This document shows positions 9,662 through 18,598 of a stretch of DNA of 64,000 nt, one piece after another. The stretch is taken from contig BNHL01000001.1 of NCBI GenBank assembly GCA_015472025.1, positions 4,018,001 through 4,082,000 on the forward strand, in the 5' to 3' direction. Within the stretch, counting starts at the first letter, position 1. Every line of letters begins with the position of its first letter. Both the position numbers and the translations under genes were made by a program. The notes beneath the pieces are model-generated. The model saw nothing but the letters and a program-made list of their open reading frames with translations. It was not told where the DNA came from and ran no database searches. Source of the DNA: Cytophagales bacterium WSM2-2 (GTDB lineage: Bacteria; Bacteroidota; Bacteroidia; Cytophagales; Cyclobacteriaceae).

Positions 9662-10384
9662 ATGGAGCCTTACTATCAAATTGTTGATCCTGAAATTCTG
9701 GACGGTGCTACACTGGACCAATTGCTTGCGTTGGGTTGGTACCGTATGCATCAGTCTGTTTTTACAGTTTCACACCTTGAGCACAATCAGCAATTGTACC
9801 GGGTTCATTGGTTGAGGTATTCTGTAAAGGAAATTGAAAGTAAGGCCACGCACAGACGGATCAGGAAGCGTAATCAGAATTTTCACCATACCATTGGTGA
9901 TGTTACCATGATACCGCCTGACTACCGTGAACTTCATGCACGCTATCGCGCCTCTATCGATTTTGACGGAGCCCTCAGCATTGAAGAGAGCCTGTTTGGC
10001 GGAGACGACTCCGTAAAAAGCATCTTCAATACAAAGTGTATTTCTATTTTTGACGGGAACAATCTTATTGCCGTTGGTTATTTCGATGTAGGTGACCAGG
10101 CTGCAACGTCCATTCTTCATTTCTTTGATCCGCTCTATGCACGTTACAGCCTAGGCAAATACCTTGTTCTCCTTACTATCGATTACCTGAAAGAGCACGG
10201 GTATTCACTCTACTATCCCGGGTACGTAGTAGAAGACTTGCCTAAATTGAACTACAAGTTGTTTCTTGGAAAAGAGGTAGCCCATTACTTCGACCCTATA
10301 ACGGCAGCATGGAAAACCTTTGACACAGGTATCTTGACTTCACAGCCGCAATCTGATTTAGCAAACAAGTCATTGAGCGAGTAA
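9662..10384 (+). CDS. Arginyl/leucyl-tRNA-protein transferase family (ATE/Bpt-like)
   Basis: A 240-residue protein whose C-terminal half has the family pattern IAVGYFDVGDQAATSILHFF, then DPLYARYSLGKYL and GYSLYYPGYVV, as in aminoacyl-tRNA-protein transferases that add Arg or Leu to N-terminal acidic residues and mark proteins for N-degron decay. The N-terminal part keeps LGWYRMHQS and LYRVHWLRYSV, but the cysteine cluster seen in many ATE enzymes is missing. It is therefore a short, Cys-free member of the kind found in Bacteroidota. It stands alone between two minus-strand genes. Activity and amino acid specificity are inferred from the family. Confidence 0.78.
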   Translation: MEPYYQIVDPEILDGATLDQLLALGWYRMHQSVFTVSHLEHNQQLYRVHWLRYSVKEIESKATHRRIRKRNQNFHHTIGDVTMIPPDYRELHARYRASIDFDGALSIEESLFGGDDSVKSIFNTKCISIFDGNNLIAVGYFDVGDQAATSILHFFDPLYARYSLGKYLVLLTIDYLKEHGYSLYYPGYVVEDLPKLNYKLFLGKEVAHYFDPITAAWKTFDTGILTSQPQSDLANKSLSE

Positions 10385-10424
10385 GATCACAATGGAATAA
10401 AATCGAGGCTAGTTTGAATCGAAG

Positions 10425-11309
10425 TCAATTGTTCAGGTTGATTTTCAACTCATACCCGTCCTTTCCCTTCACCCATTTAAAGTTCCTTTGAAACCATTGC
10501 CTGGCTCCGTCTGTGACGTAGTCATAATTAAATAACTCTTCCAATGGTTGGCCATTTGAATTCAATGAAAAAATCTTGCTGGCTCCGCTTTCAAGATCTG
10601 TAATATAGAGCTGAGGATTTCCGGTCAGTTCATGGATTTCAAATGAATGAACAAGCCATTTTTTGTCCGGAGAGACTCCGTAAAAAGTAGTGGCATACCG
10701 GCATATCATAACGGTGTCCATTTTAGTGCTGTCTTTTTCTGAATAGTCGAGATCGCCCTCGCATTCTTTAGCCAGTGGTAATTCCTTTTCTATCCCGAAG
10801 GTTTCTTCATTCAGAATATAATGATCGATGAAAACTCGCTTGTTATCCACCGAGTCCATTTTGTACAGGCCTTCCCATTGTCCCGAAGGCCAATTGATTC
10901 GGAGGAGGGTGATCAGGGACAAGTCGCCTTTTTCCTTTTTGAGGATACAAAGCCTGGCATTCAGGACAGAGTCCTCGTAGCCCATTTTGTCTGAGGTAAG
11001 GAACAGGTACAGCGCTTTGCCATTGTCTGTAAGAAAGGGGCGGGCCTCAATTATTTTTACATCGCGAAAAAGTTTATCCTCGATAAAACGCTCAGCAAGA
11101 GATTCAATGTCAACTTCTTCATCTTTGAAGTACAGGTTGTTGTAAGAGTCCAGGTGCTCCGGTTTCCAGAAGGGCCTTCTTCTGAGTTTATCAACTTGCT
11201 CGACGGTGAAATCCCCGTAATGTTCAGCCTGTTTTTCTTTGTAAGTGCAAGAGGCAAAGAGTGAGATCGAAAATGCGAAGAAGCAGAAGTTTCTGAAAGC
11301 ATTGGTCAT
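10425..11309 (-). CDS. Lipoprotein of unknown function
   Basis: A 294-residue protein with a lipoprotein signal (ISLFASC, Cys21). The mature part is polar and rich in beta-type segments, with no motif I recognise. It has phrases such as DKMGYEDSVLNARLCILKK and SFEIHELTGNPQLYITDLESG, the latter like a blade of a stress-read-out propeller. It is the last gene before the DUF3592 gene on the same strand, but the hairpin at 11361-11386 separates them. Function unknown. Confidence 0.65.
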   Translation of the reverse strand: MTNAFRNFCFFAFSISLFASCTYKEKQAEHYGDFTVEQVDKLRRRPFWKPEHLDSYNNLYFKDEEVDIESLAERFIEDKLFRDVKIIEARPFLTDNGKALYLFLTSDKMGYEDSVLNARLCILKKEKGDLSLITLLRINWPSGQWEGLYKMDSVDNKRVFIDHYILNEETFGIEKELPLAKECEGDLDYSEKDSTKMDTVMICRYATTFYGVSPDKKWLVHSFEIHELTGNPQLYITDLESGASKIFSLNSNGQPLEELFNYDYVTDGARQWFQRNFKWVKGKDGYELKINLNN

Positions 11310-11360
11310 AGTAACCTGAATTTGAATTTCGAATATACAAAGGTGCAGTCAGTGAAAATA

Positions 11361-11386
11361 AGAAGTGGCCCACGTGGACCACTTCT
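11361..11386 (-). terminator. Hairpin terminator after the DUF3592 gene
   Basis: AGAAGTGGCCCAC and GTGGACCACTTCT form a 13-bp stem with one mismatch. On the minus strand it follows the DUF3592 gene stop by 46 bp, with A/T-rich flanks. Nearly the same arms recur at 18513-18541 after the caspase-like gene. Confidence 0.6.
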
Positions 11387-11432
11387 CTAAAAGATTAAAC
11401 ACCAACCCTGATGTTTTTTGCAAAAGTTACAA

Positions 11433-11879
11433 TTACGATGTTGGCTTGCGATGATCAACGGTGACCGGATCGGGTTTGCCAAGGATCTTGCGGACTATGC
11501 CGGTTATCCCGATAAGGCAGAGCAGGAGACCTGCAAGCAACAGGATCAAAGGTACGACAAGCAACCGGGAATAACTTCTCAATTCCGCTTTGGTTGGATC
11601 TTCTTCCGGGAAGACAACACCGACACGCTCATTCATGACAAAGTCTTTAGTGCTGACGCTCGCCTTCGTGGTGACTTCGTATTGTTTTTCATCATAAGTG
11701 AACTTAACACGGAGGCCTTTATAAGTACTGCCGACACGATCAGAATAACCGAATACTTTACCGGTGGCCCATTTCCATTTCAATAGTTTTTTCGGTGTGT
11801 CGATTCCGAAATAGTAGCTGCCCCAAAGGGAGCACAAGCCAAGTGCGAGCAATAGAAGAAAGCGGAGAAATAATTTCAT
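11433..11879 (-). CDS. DUF3592 membrane protein
   Basis: A 148-residue protein with two hydrophobic segments (residues 3-22 and about 108-130) around a beta-rich extracytoplasmic part. That part carries ATGKVFGYSDRVGSTYKGLRVKFTYD-type strands and the phrase VGVVFPEEDPTKAEL, typical for DUF3592 (VxVxYxPxNPxxAxL). The family has no established function. The start has LFLRFLLLLALGLCSL directly after Met-Lys. A hairpin terminator follows. Confidence 0.75.
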   Translation of the reverse strand: MKLFLRFLLLLALGLCSLWGSYYFGIDTPKKLLKWKWATGKVFGYSDRVGSTYKGLRVKFTYDEKQYEVTTKASVSTKDFVMNERVGVVFPEEDPTKAELRSYSRLLVVPLILLLAGLLLCLIGITGIVRKILGKPDPVTVDHRKPTS

Positions 11880-11960
11880 GGTTACGGGTGGGGTTATTTC
11901 AAGACAAGATAAATTAATAATCCCGTAAGCAAAATCAGAAAGTAGTCCTCGATCCGGTAG

Positions 11961-12926
11961 TTACTTTCTTCGGTAGAAGTAAATAGGAGGCAGCGTAGAA
12001 GTTGTCATTTCACTGGTGGTATAAAATCCCGAACCATCCGGTGCAAAGCAAATAGCTTCTCCCTGGTCTTCGATGGTGTATGGCAAAAGAGAAGGCTGCT
12101 GCCGAAGGAGAGAAGAAATGGATTGTTGTAATGATCTCTTCCAATAAAAAACCTGGGTGTAAGTTTTGATCACGACCTCGGTTCCGTCTGGTGAGATGGC
12201 AGCGGAAGTAACTTTGGTAAAAGGAAGCGTGCCCACTTTTTCAAGTGTAAAACTCTTTGTCGTGTTCTGCGGGTAAGGGGCCATATAGATCACAGCCTTT
12301 CCTGTCTCTTTTGAAATGACATAAATGTCTTTTGTGAGGGGATCGACAATGATCGCTTCGGCATTCTTAACCCCATCTGGAAAAGAGAACGCAATCATAT
12401 CAAAAGCGGAGATGGAGGTCTGGAAGGCAGATGAACCAATGGACAAAGCTGGTTCCGGGAATCGGTAAATGTATTTCGTAGGATACTTTTGGTCGTTGTC
12501 ACCGATGTCGGCAAGATAGATATAAGGTGTGCCATCTACCGGTCCGGGTGCCACTGCCATGTCTTCCCAATCGCGGTTGGTGACTCCCGCGATGTTAATA
12601 TTACCTAAATATTTCCCTGCAGTAGTAAGGAGTGAAACGACACTCGGGTTCCCGGAATCTTCTTCCATCCACAATGCTGCCGGAACGCGCCCGCTGGCTG
12701 CAATGCCTGAAACTTCATCCAGCGATGCATTATCAATGCTGCCAATTATCAGCCCCGGCTCAAAGATGCTTGTTGTTGTCAGAGAGTGAACGTCATAAGT
12801 CGCTGTCCATGACGTGTCTTGTGGTACGGGTGTGATTCCGTTGTTCGCAGGAGTTGCTTTGGAAAGATCGTGGTAAGTACAACTAGCAAGGCAGCAAGCA
12901 AAAATCAATAACAGGGACCGGATCAT
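11961..12926 (-). CDS. Beta-propeller-like lipoprotein
   Basis: A lipoprotein of about 321 residues when started at the internal Met (12926), giving MIRSLLLIFACCLASC as signal. The frame is open up to 12950. It contains DNASLDEVSGIAASGRVPAALWMEEDS, DIGDNDQKYPTKYIYRFPEP and FPDGVKNAEAIIVDPLTKDIY, phrases I associate with secreted propellers near esterase-like phytase proteins, though I cannot place it firmly. It is divergent from the TonB receptor gene and shares its promoter region, which holds a Pho-box-like direct repeat. A role with that receptor is inferred from position only. Confidence 0.68.
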   Translation of the reverse strand: MIRSLLLIFACCLASCTYHDLSKATPANNGITPVPQDTSWTATYDVHSLTTTSIFEPGLIIGSIDNASLDEVSGIAASGRVPAALWMEEDSGNPSVVSLLTTAGKYLGNINIAGVTNRDWEDMAVAPGPVDGTPYIYLADIGDNDQKYPTKYIYRFPEPALSIGSSAFQTSISAFDMIAFSFPDGVKNAEAIIVDPLTKDIYVISKETGKAVIYMAPYPQNTTKSFTLEKVGTLPFTKVTSAAISPDGTEVVIKTYTQVFYWKRSLQQSISSLLRQQPSLLPYTIEDQGEAICFAPDGSGFYTTSEMTTSTLPPIYFYRRK

Positions 12927-12969
12927 CCTGCAACAATACAATACAAACATGTTAATGAATATCGATTAA

Positions 12970-12987
12970 TGTTATCATGATGTTATC
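12970..12987. promoter_or_regulatory. Pho-box-like direct repeat (7-4-7)
   Basis: TGTTATC, ATGA, TGTTATC: two identical 7-mers on an 11-bp pitch, the geometry of PhoB-type response regulator boxes (known for E. coli as CTGTCAT repeats). It lies 44 bp before the start of the divergent propeller gene and 89 bp before the TonB receptor gene. Which regulator binds is inference. Confidence 0.4.
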
Positions 12988-13075
12988 GATTTTAGAATTC
13001 CAAATTCAGAATATTGCTACCCAAGCTTAAACTGCAATTAATTTTAAGTTAATCTTAGTCGACTAATGTTGCGCG

Positions 13076-15850
13076 ATGAAACTTTTACCGTCTTCGCGCT
13101 TTGTTTTCTTCATTACGCTGGCCTTCCAATTTCATTGTTCACTTGCTTCTACACTTACCGGTGCTGTGGTTGACGGAAAAACCAAAGAACCCCTGGTAGG
13201 CGCTACTATTTATATTAAAGAATTAAAGGCCGGTACGGCAGTAAACCTGGCTGATAATTTTTCAATAAAGGTGCAACAGCCGGGAACATATACTGTGGTC
13301 TGCAGCTATGTCGGTTATGTAACAACTGAACAAATCGTCACTGTTTCATCTGATGATGAAAAGCTGGCGCTCAATTTTAATCTCCTGGAGAACAACAAAG
13401 AACTTAGCGAGGTAGTCGTGCAGGGCGTGCTTGACAAGAGCGAAGAAAGTTATGCTCTCCGTTCGGAAAAGAATGCCGAGAATATCACAAACGTGATGGC
13501 AGCCAAGACCATTCAATTGCTTCCGGACATTACTGTTGGTAACATCTTACAACGCGTGTCTGGTGTTTCAATCGTGAGGAACGCCAGTGGAGACGGACAG
13601 TATGCCATCATTCGCGGCATGGACAAGAGATACAATTACACGCTTGTCAATGGCATCAAGATTCCAAGCCCGGATAATAAAAACAGGTATGTGCCACTGG
13701 ATATTTTCCCTTCCGATCTGTTAGAGCGCCTGGAAGTTATTAAAGCGTTGACTCCCTCCATGGAAGGTGACGCTATCGGTGGAGCAATGAACATGGTGAT
13801 GAAGTCAGCTCCGCGTACATTGACAGTGTCGGCTACAGTTGCAGCAGGGGTCAGCAATATCTTCGATGCATCGCGGCCTTACGCGGGCTTCAGTACCAAC
13901 GTTCCAACGAAATCGCCGGAAGCACTTTACGGCCCGGGCTATGAAGCCAAACCTTCTGACTTCGGTGTCACGCAACTTCAATACCGCAACCAGGACAGAC
14001 CGGTCAATTCATTGATGAGCTTTTCGATTGGCAACAGGGTGTTACAAAACAAATTAGGAATCATCGTGGCGGGATCGTACCAGGATATTCATCGGGGTAC
14101 CAACTCCATCTTTTATGTTCCCGACGAACCGGCAGCGTTACCATATCCTAACACGTATCAATTCCAGGAATTACAGATCCGGCAATTTTCTAACCGGCAG
14201 AAACGACTCGGCCTGTTCGCCAAGCTTGACTACACTTTTAACAAGAAAAATAAACTCGGGCTTTCAAATTTCTTCACGCAGTTGAGTGAGTCACAGCACC
14301 GCAATTATTATAATCCGCTGGGTACGGGCGCAGGGTTGGCCACGAATGATGTCCATGACCGCTCGCGATACACTGTTCAGAATATTTACAATTCAACACT
14401 GACGGGAGATCACCAGTTGTTTGATGACAAATGGAAATTGAATTGGTCACTGGCTTATTCCATTGCCACAAGCAACACACCTGCCTGGTCTGACATGAAC
14501 GTCAGGTACCGGTACAACAACCAGGTGCTCCAGAGTGTAGAGCTGCTCCCCGTAACGCAGCGTTGGACGAACAACAGTGACGAGGACAAGACGGGTTACC
14601 TGAATATCATTCATTCGCCTTTGCAAAACCTCGAACTGACGGCAGGAGGAATGGCCAGGTTCAAAAACAGGGACAACGTTTATACATCTTACGAACTGGG
14701 AACTTTGCTCACCGATGGTTCAGGCAACTACCAGGCATTTACATCAATCGACAAGGCAACATTTAATTTCCTTCCGGCAACCAATGCATTTGCCAATCCC
14801 AATGACCCGAATAACTACAACGCCAAAGAAAATATCCTCGCGTATTTCCTGCAGGGAAAGTATAATCCAACCGATCGCTTACAAATTCTGGGTGGCGCAA
14901 GAGTGGAGAATACTTATCAGGAGTATCACTCGCAGTTAAGCATTTACAAGGAAGGACGCGATGGAAAGATCACGTACTCCGACATCCTTCCAAGCTTGCA
15001 CCTGAAGTATCAGCTCACCGAAAAGCAAAACCTGCGGTTGTCGTATTATGCCGCCATCTCCAGGCCCAACTATTTTGAATTTGTGCCAACCGAAATTTCG
15101 GGCGATGTATTTACCGAGGCGGGCAATTACAATATCAAGCACACGACTGCCGACAACTATGACCTCCGTTATGAATTGTTTCCCGGAGGCAATGACCAGG
15201 TTTTGGCCGGTGTTTTCTACAAGCGCATCACCAACCCGATTGAATACGGTTTTGTGCCTGTGACGGTGAGCACTTCGAATGTAATTCCTCAGAACTACGG
15301 TGTAGCGACCAACTACGGCTTTGAAATGGTGCTGACAAAATACATTGGCAATTGGGGGATTTCTTCCAACTATACATTTACCAACTCATCGATCGTTCAG
15401 CAGAAAAAATATAAAGAGACCGTCACCGACAACACCGGCAACACCAGCATCGTAAATTCTCTTCGCGACCAGACACGCCCGCTCCAGGGACAGTCCAACC
15501 ACATCGCCAATGTGTCCCTGCTCTACAAGAATTCAGTTCTCGGATTTGATGCACAGTTATCCTGGGTGTACACCGGGCGAAGGATCAATATTGTTTCTCC
15601 TTACAAAGACCTCGACTACTGGCAACGGGGCTTTTCACAGATCGATTTCTCGGCAGAGAAAAGAGTATTCAAAAAATTCAACGTCTTCACCAAGATCACT
15701 AACCTGCTGGATGCCGCGCTCATCACCGAAGTGCTAAGTCCCAACTACCTCAATGCAGACTCGCCCGCACAGGACCGCAGCGATCGTATTGTAGTACAAA
15801 AAGATGTTTTCCATCAGACGTTTTTACTCGGGCTCAGATATAAACTTTAA
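13076..15850 (+). CDS. TonB-dependent receptor with carboxypeptidase-like N-domain
   Basis: A 924-residue outer membrane receptor. It has a signal peptide (1-24) and a carboxypeptidase regulatory-like domain (about 26-110, TLTGAVVDGKTKEPLVGATI). The plug (about 145-250) includes TVGNILQRVSGVSI, YAIIRGMDKRYNYTLVNG and a GDAIGGAMNMV plug end. A 22-strand barrel follows, ending in FLLGLRYKL. There is no SusD partner, so it is not a classical glycan PUL. It stands first in a cluster with a beta-helix lipoprotein (26 bp downstream) and a metallophosphatase-like protein. Together with the Pho-box-like site this suggests import of phosphate-containing compounds, an inference. Confidence 0.9.
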   Translation: MKLLPSSRFVFFITLAFQFHCSLASTLTGAVVDGKTKEPLVGATIYIKELKAGTAVNLADNFSIKVQQPGTYTVVCSYVGYVTTEQIVTVSSDDEKLALNFNLLENNKELSEVVVQGVLDKSEESYALRSEKNAENITNVMAAKTIQLLPDITVGNILQRVSGVSIVRNASGDGQYAIIRGMDKRYNYTLVNGIKIPSPDNKNRYVPLDIFPSDLLERLEVIKALTPSMEGDAIGGAMNMVMKSAPRTLTVSATVAAGVSNIFDASRPYAGFSTNVPTKSPEALYGPGYEAKPSDFGVTQLQYRNQDRPVNSLMSFSIGNRVLQNKLGIIVAGSYQDIHRGTNSIFYVPDEPAALPYPNTYQFQELQIRQFSNRQKRLGLFAKLDYTFNKKNKLGLSNFFTQLSESQHRNYYNPLGTGAGLATNDVHDRSRYTVQNIYNSTLTGDHQLFDDKWKLNWSLAYSIATSNTPAWSDMNVRYRYNNQVLQSVELLPVTQRWTNNSDEDKTGYLNIIHSPLQNLELTAGGMARFKNRDNVYTSYELGTLLTDGSGNYQAFTSIDKATFNFLPATNAFANPNDPNNYNAKENILAYFLQGKYNPTDRLQILGGARVENTYQEYHSQLSIYKEGRDGKITYSDILPSLHLKYQLTEKQNLRLSYYAAISRPNYFEFVPTEISGDVFTEAGNYNIKHTTADNYDLRYELFPGGNDQVLAGVFYKRITNPIEYGFVPVTVSTSNVIPQNYGVATNYGFEMVLTKYIGNWGISSNYTFTNSSIVQQKKYKETVTDNTGNTSIVNSLRDQTRPLQGQSNHIANVSLLYKNSVLGFDAQLSWVYTGRRINIVSPYKDLDYWQRGFSQIDFSAEKRVFKKFNVFTKITNLLDAALITEVLSPNYLNADSPAQDRSDRIVVQKDVFHQTFLLGLRYKL

Positions 15851-15876
15851 TAAACAATTAATTCAAACCACTAATC

Positions 15877-17373
15877 ATGAAAACAAAAATCGGGTTGCAT
15901 GTGTCACTGCCGGGAGCCGCATGGGTTCTATTGGTAGCGCTGGCTTTCACTGCATGTACTAAAAATGAAACTTCCGTAGCTCCCGCTTATTTCAAAGTGG
16001 GTGCCTCTATCAGTGACACCACTACCGGTGGCACATTAAAAGGAACCATGTTGTCTGGCAAGACTTACCGGATCAAGCGTGATATCGTTGTCAATGCAAA
16101 CGACACACTCGTTATTCAGCCCGGTGCCAAAATTTATTTTGCAGGCACACCGGCTGGAAAGAATGCCATCAGCATCATCGTACACGGATCATTCCTTTCA
16201 CTTGGTTCACAGGAGAAACCAATTTACTTAACCGTTGAGGGTCAAACCAAAACAGATGTTCCCGGTCAGGATGCATCAACTGATCCCGCTTACAAAGGAC
16301 TTTGGGGTGGTATCCTTGGCGATGTTGACACCAAGTACATGATCATCAAATGGACACATATTGAATTTGGCTGTGGTCCGTTGCTCACATCACCTGTCAG
16401 TGGTATTTCCAATGGAAACCCTGCTTACATGGTTTCTTTCGTAAATCCTGATGGCGTTTTTGTTTTGGAAGATTCATGGGTTTACGGTGGAGTCGATGAC
16501 CCTATCCGTTTGCAGGGAGGAAAGATCAACGTAATGAGAAATACATTTGAAAAAGGCGGATTGTTCGGTGGAGAGTCACTTAACGTGAAGTCGGGAACAG
16601 TAGGTAACTATGCTTACAACGTAACGATTGGTTCGGCTACCAACGGACCTAAGGCTTCCAACAAAGGCGGTAAAAATCCGCAGACGAACATTTACATGTA
16701 CAACAATACGATCGTCAACAGCGGCTATCGCAGAAATGCCGATGGCAGGGGAGGTTCACTCAACTTTGAAGAAGGAGCGAAAGGCGTAGCGTACAATAAC
16801 ATCGTAGTCAACTGCAAGTATGGATTGCGCATTCTTACTGCACCAAAAGGAGGAGCAACACAATACAGCGGCAACCCGCTTCCTCCGGCTGACTTCGCTA
16901 ACATTGCTTATGGATACAATCTTTATTACAACGATGCGGTAGCGCAAGCCAACCAGATTTACCCGATCGAGTCCGGCACCGGTGTTCCAACAGGAGCAAA
17001 TTCAGATATCCCTTCGTTCACAAGTTTGGGTATTTCGATCTCAGCAACTTATCCTCCGTCAGCGGTTGCCCAGGTGGTTGCTTATGACGGAACTAAAGCT
17101 GTACAAGCAGCCGGAACTAATCCGAAGTTCGTGAACTTCACATTGCCCTTCAGTGGAAAACCCGGCGACATCGCTTATGCAACCGGTTTTGATTTCAGAC
17201 TGCAGGCAGGTTCACCCGCTATCGGCAAAGGCTTCACCGGCTTCAATCCTTTAACGAATCTGGATGGATCATCTATTGTACCGCTGAGCGAGACTTTCGG
17301 TTCATCAGGGATAACACCTCCAAGCAAAGACCTGGGAGCGTACCCAATGGACGGCTCAGGAAACAAGCATTAA
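15877..17373 (+). CDS. Right-handed beta-helix-like surface lipoprotein
   Basis: A 498-residue lipoprotein (ALAFTACTK, Cys27). It starts with LKGTMLSGKTYRIKRDIVVN and ADTLVIQPGAKIYF-like coils, in which a 'nothing-to-start' pattern (I.V...DTLVI.PG..I.F.G) repeats. Further coils follow with NTFEKGGLFGGESLNVKSG and YMYNNTIVNSGYRR, as in parallel beta-helix proteins that bind or cut polymers. It lies 26 bp behind the TonB receptor on the same strand and may serve as its surface partner. A rho-independent terminator follows, so the metallophosphatase gene may be separately transcribed. No catalytic residues identified. Confidence 0.72.
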   Translation: MKTKIGLHVSLPGAAWVLLVALAFTACTKNETSVAPAYFKVGASISDTTTGGTLKGTMLSGKTYRIKRDIVVNANDTLVIQPGAKIYFAGTPAGKNAISIIVHGSFLSLGSQEKPIYLTVEGQTKTDVPGQDASTDPAYKGLWGGILGDVDTKYMIIKWTHIEFGCGPLLTSPVSGISNGNPAYMVSFVNPDGVFVLEDSWVYGGVDDPIRLQGGKINVMRNTFEKGGLFGGESLNVKSGTVGNYAYNVTIGSATNGPKASNKGGKNPQTNIYMYNNTIVNSGYRRNADGRGGSLNFEEGAKGVAYNNIVVNCKYGLRILTAPKGGATQYSGNPLPPADFANIAYGYNLYYNDAVAQANQIYPIESGTGVPTGANSDIPSFTSLGISISATYPPSAVAQVVAYDGTKAVQAAGTNPKFVNFTLPFSGKPGDIAYATGFDFRLQAGSPAIGKGFTGFNPLTNLDGSSIVPLSETFGSSGITPPSKDLGAYPMDGSGNKH

Positions 17374-17402
17374 GAATTTCAGGTAGTTAGTAAGCGCGTT
17401 TT

Positions 17403-17433
17403 AAAAGATTGCCGGCAACGGCAATCTTTTTTT
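17403..17433 (+). terminator. Rho-independent terminator after the beta-helix lipoprotein gene
   Basis: AAAAGATTGCC and GGCAATCTTTT form an 11-bp perfect stem around GGCAAC, followed by a run of T. It is placed 30 bp after the lipoprotein stop. Confidence 0.85.
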
Positions 17434-17466
17434 ACAGGTGATTAAGTCATTTTAAAACAAAAAGTA

Positions 17467-18405
17467 ATGAAGACCCTTTTCCTTTCAATAGCTGCAGCGC
17501 TTTTGTCTATGGTAGCAATGGCTCAGGATAGCTTTAGTATCATTGCCTTTGGCGATATGCCCTATGTGCTGCCCGCAGACTATGCGCGATTTGAAAACCT
17601 GATCAAAACAGTAAATGAGGAACACCAGGCTTTCAATGTGCATGTGGGCGACATCAAATCCAGTAGCACAAAATGCACTGAAGAGTATTATCAGAAGATC
17701 TACGACTACTTTCAGCAGTTCAGCAAGCCTTTGATTTATACGCCCGGTGACAACGAATGGACCGATTGCAACAAACCCGCGGCCGGAGCTTACGATCCGG
17801 AAGAACGGCTTGAAGTGATCAGGAGTTTCTTTTTTAAGAATAATCAAAGCTTTGGTAAAGAGAAGCTGGAACTGAAGGCACAATCTCAAATGCCCGCCTT
17901 CTCCAAATATGTGGAGAACAGGCGATGGGATTTGAACGGAATCACATTTGGCACTGTACACCTGGTGGGTACCAATAATTATTTTCTCCCCAACAGTAAA
18001 AACAACAATAAAGAGTTCTTTGAGCGGGACAAAGCTAACGTTGCCTGGCTGGGCGAAATATTTGATCAGGCAAAACGGGCCAATTGTACGGGCATATTTA
18101 TTTTCACACAAGCAGATATGTTCACTAAGGATAAGGCAGCGTCCGGTTGTTTTGACCGTTTCCTTGCCGAGTTAAAAAAACAGACCATCGACTTTAAAAA
18201 ACCGGTAGTCCTTGTCAATGGTGACTCACATGAGTTTGTCGTGGACAAACCTTTGCGGAAGGGTGGGGCTGATAATAAAGTGGTAGAGAATTTTACGCGT
18301 ATCCAGGTATTTGGTGAGCAGGATATTCATGCAGTGAAAATCAATATTTCACCGCGATCAGCGATGTTATTCCAGGTAGAGCAATTGATTGTACCAGGTA
18401 ACTGA
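17467..18405 (+). CDS. Exported metallophosphoesterase-like protein
   Basis: A 312-residue protein with a signal peptide (1-19, SMVAMAQ). It has the spaced metal-ligand motifs of calcineurin-type phosphoesterases in variant form: FGDMPY near 29, VHVGDIKSS near 60, YTPGDNEWTDC near 94 (replacing GNHE) and VNGDSHEFV near 257. A two-metal periplasmic hydrolase acting on phosphate esters is the likely role. Position behind a TonB receptor with a Pho-box-like site fits a phosphorus-scavenging cluster. The first ATG at 17467 gives a clean signal peptide. A terminator follows at 18446. Confidence 0.78.
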   Translation: MKTLFLSIAAALLSMVAMAQDSFSIIAFGDMPYVLPADYARFENLIKTVNEEHQAFNVHVGDIKSSSTKCTEEYYQKIYDYFQQFSKPLIYTPGDNEWTDCNKPAAGAYDPEERLEVIRSFFFKNNQSFGKEKLELKAQSQMPAFSKYVENRRWDLNGITFGTVHLVGTNNYFLPNSKNNNKEFFERDKANVAWLGEIFDQAKRANCTGIFIFTQADMFTKDKAASGCFDRFLAELKKQTIDFKKPVVLVNGDSHEFVVDKPLRKGGADNKVVENFTRIQVFGEQDIHAVKINISPRSAMLFQVEQLIVPGN

Positions 18406-18445
18406 ATTAGGTGATAAAGTATTAGGTTTTAGTTAATGCTGTTTT

Positions 18446-18475
18446 GAAAGGCTGCCCATGGGTGGCCTTTCTTTT
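18446..18475 (+). terminator. Hairpin terminator after the metallophosphatase gene
   Basis: GAAAGGCTGCCC and GGGTGGCCTTTC pair over 12 bp with two G-T wobbles, followed by TTTTT. It ends transcription about 65 bp after the stop. Confidence 0.75.
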
Positions 18476-18512
18476 TAAAAGCGCTGGGCTTCTAAAAATT
18501 GTAATGAAAAAA

Positions 18513-18541
18513 AGAAGTGGCCCAAACCAAAGGCCACTTCT
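18513..18541 (-). terminator. Hairpin terminator after the caspase-like gene
   Basis: AGAAGTGGCC and GGCCACTTCT form a 10-bp perfect stem with a 9-nt loop. Read on the minus strand it is followed by CTTTTTTTC, a T run. It lies 58 bp after the caspase-like stop. Confidence 0.8.
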
Positions 18542-18598
18542 AAAAAAGATTAAAGTCCAATCCCGTCTATAAGGATTAAAAAATTTTGACCTCGTCTT

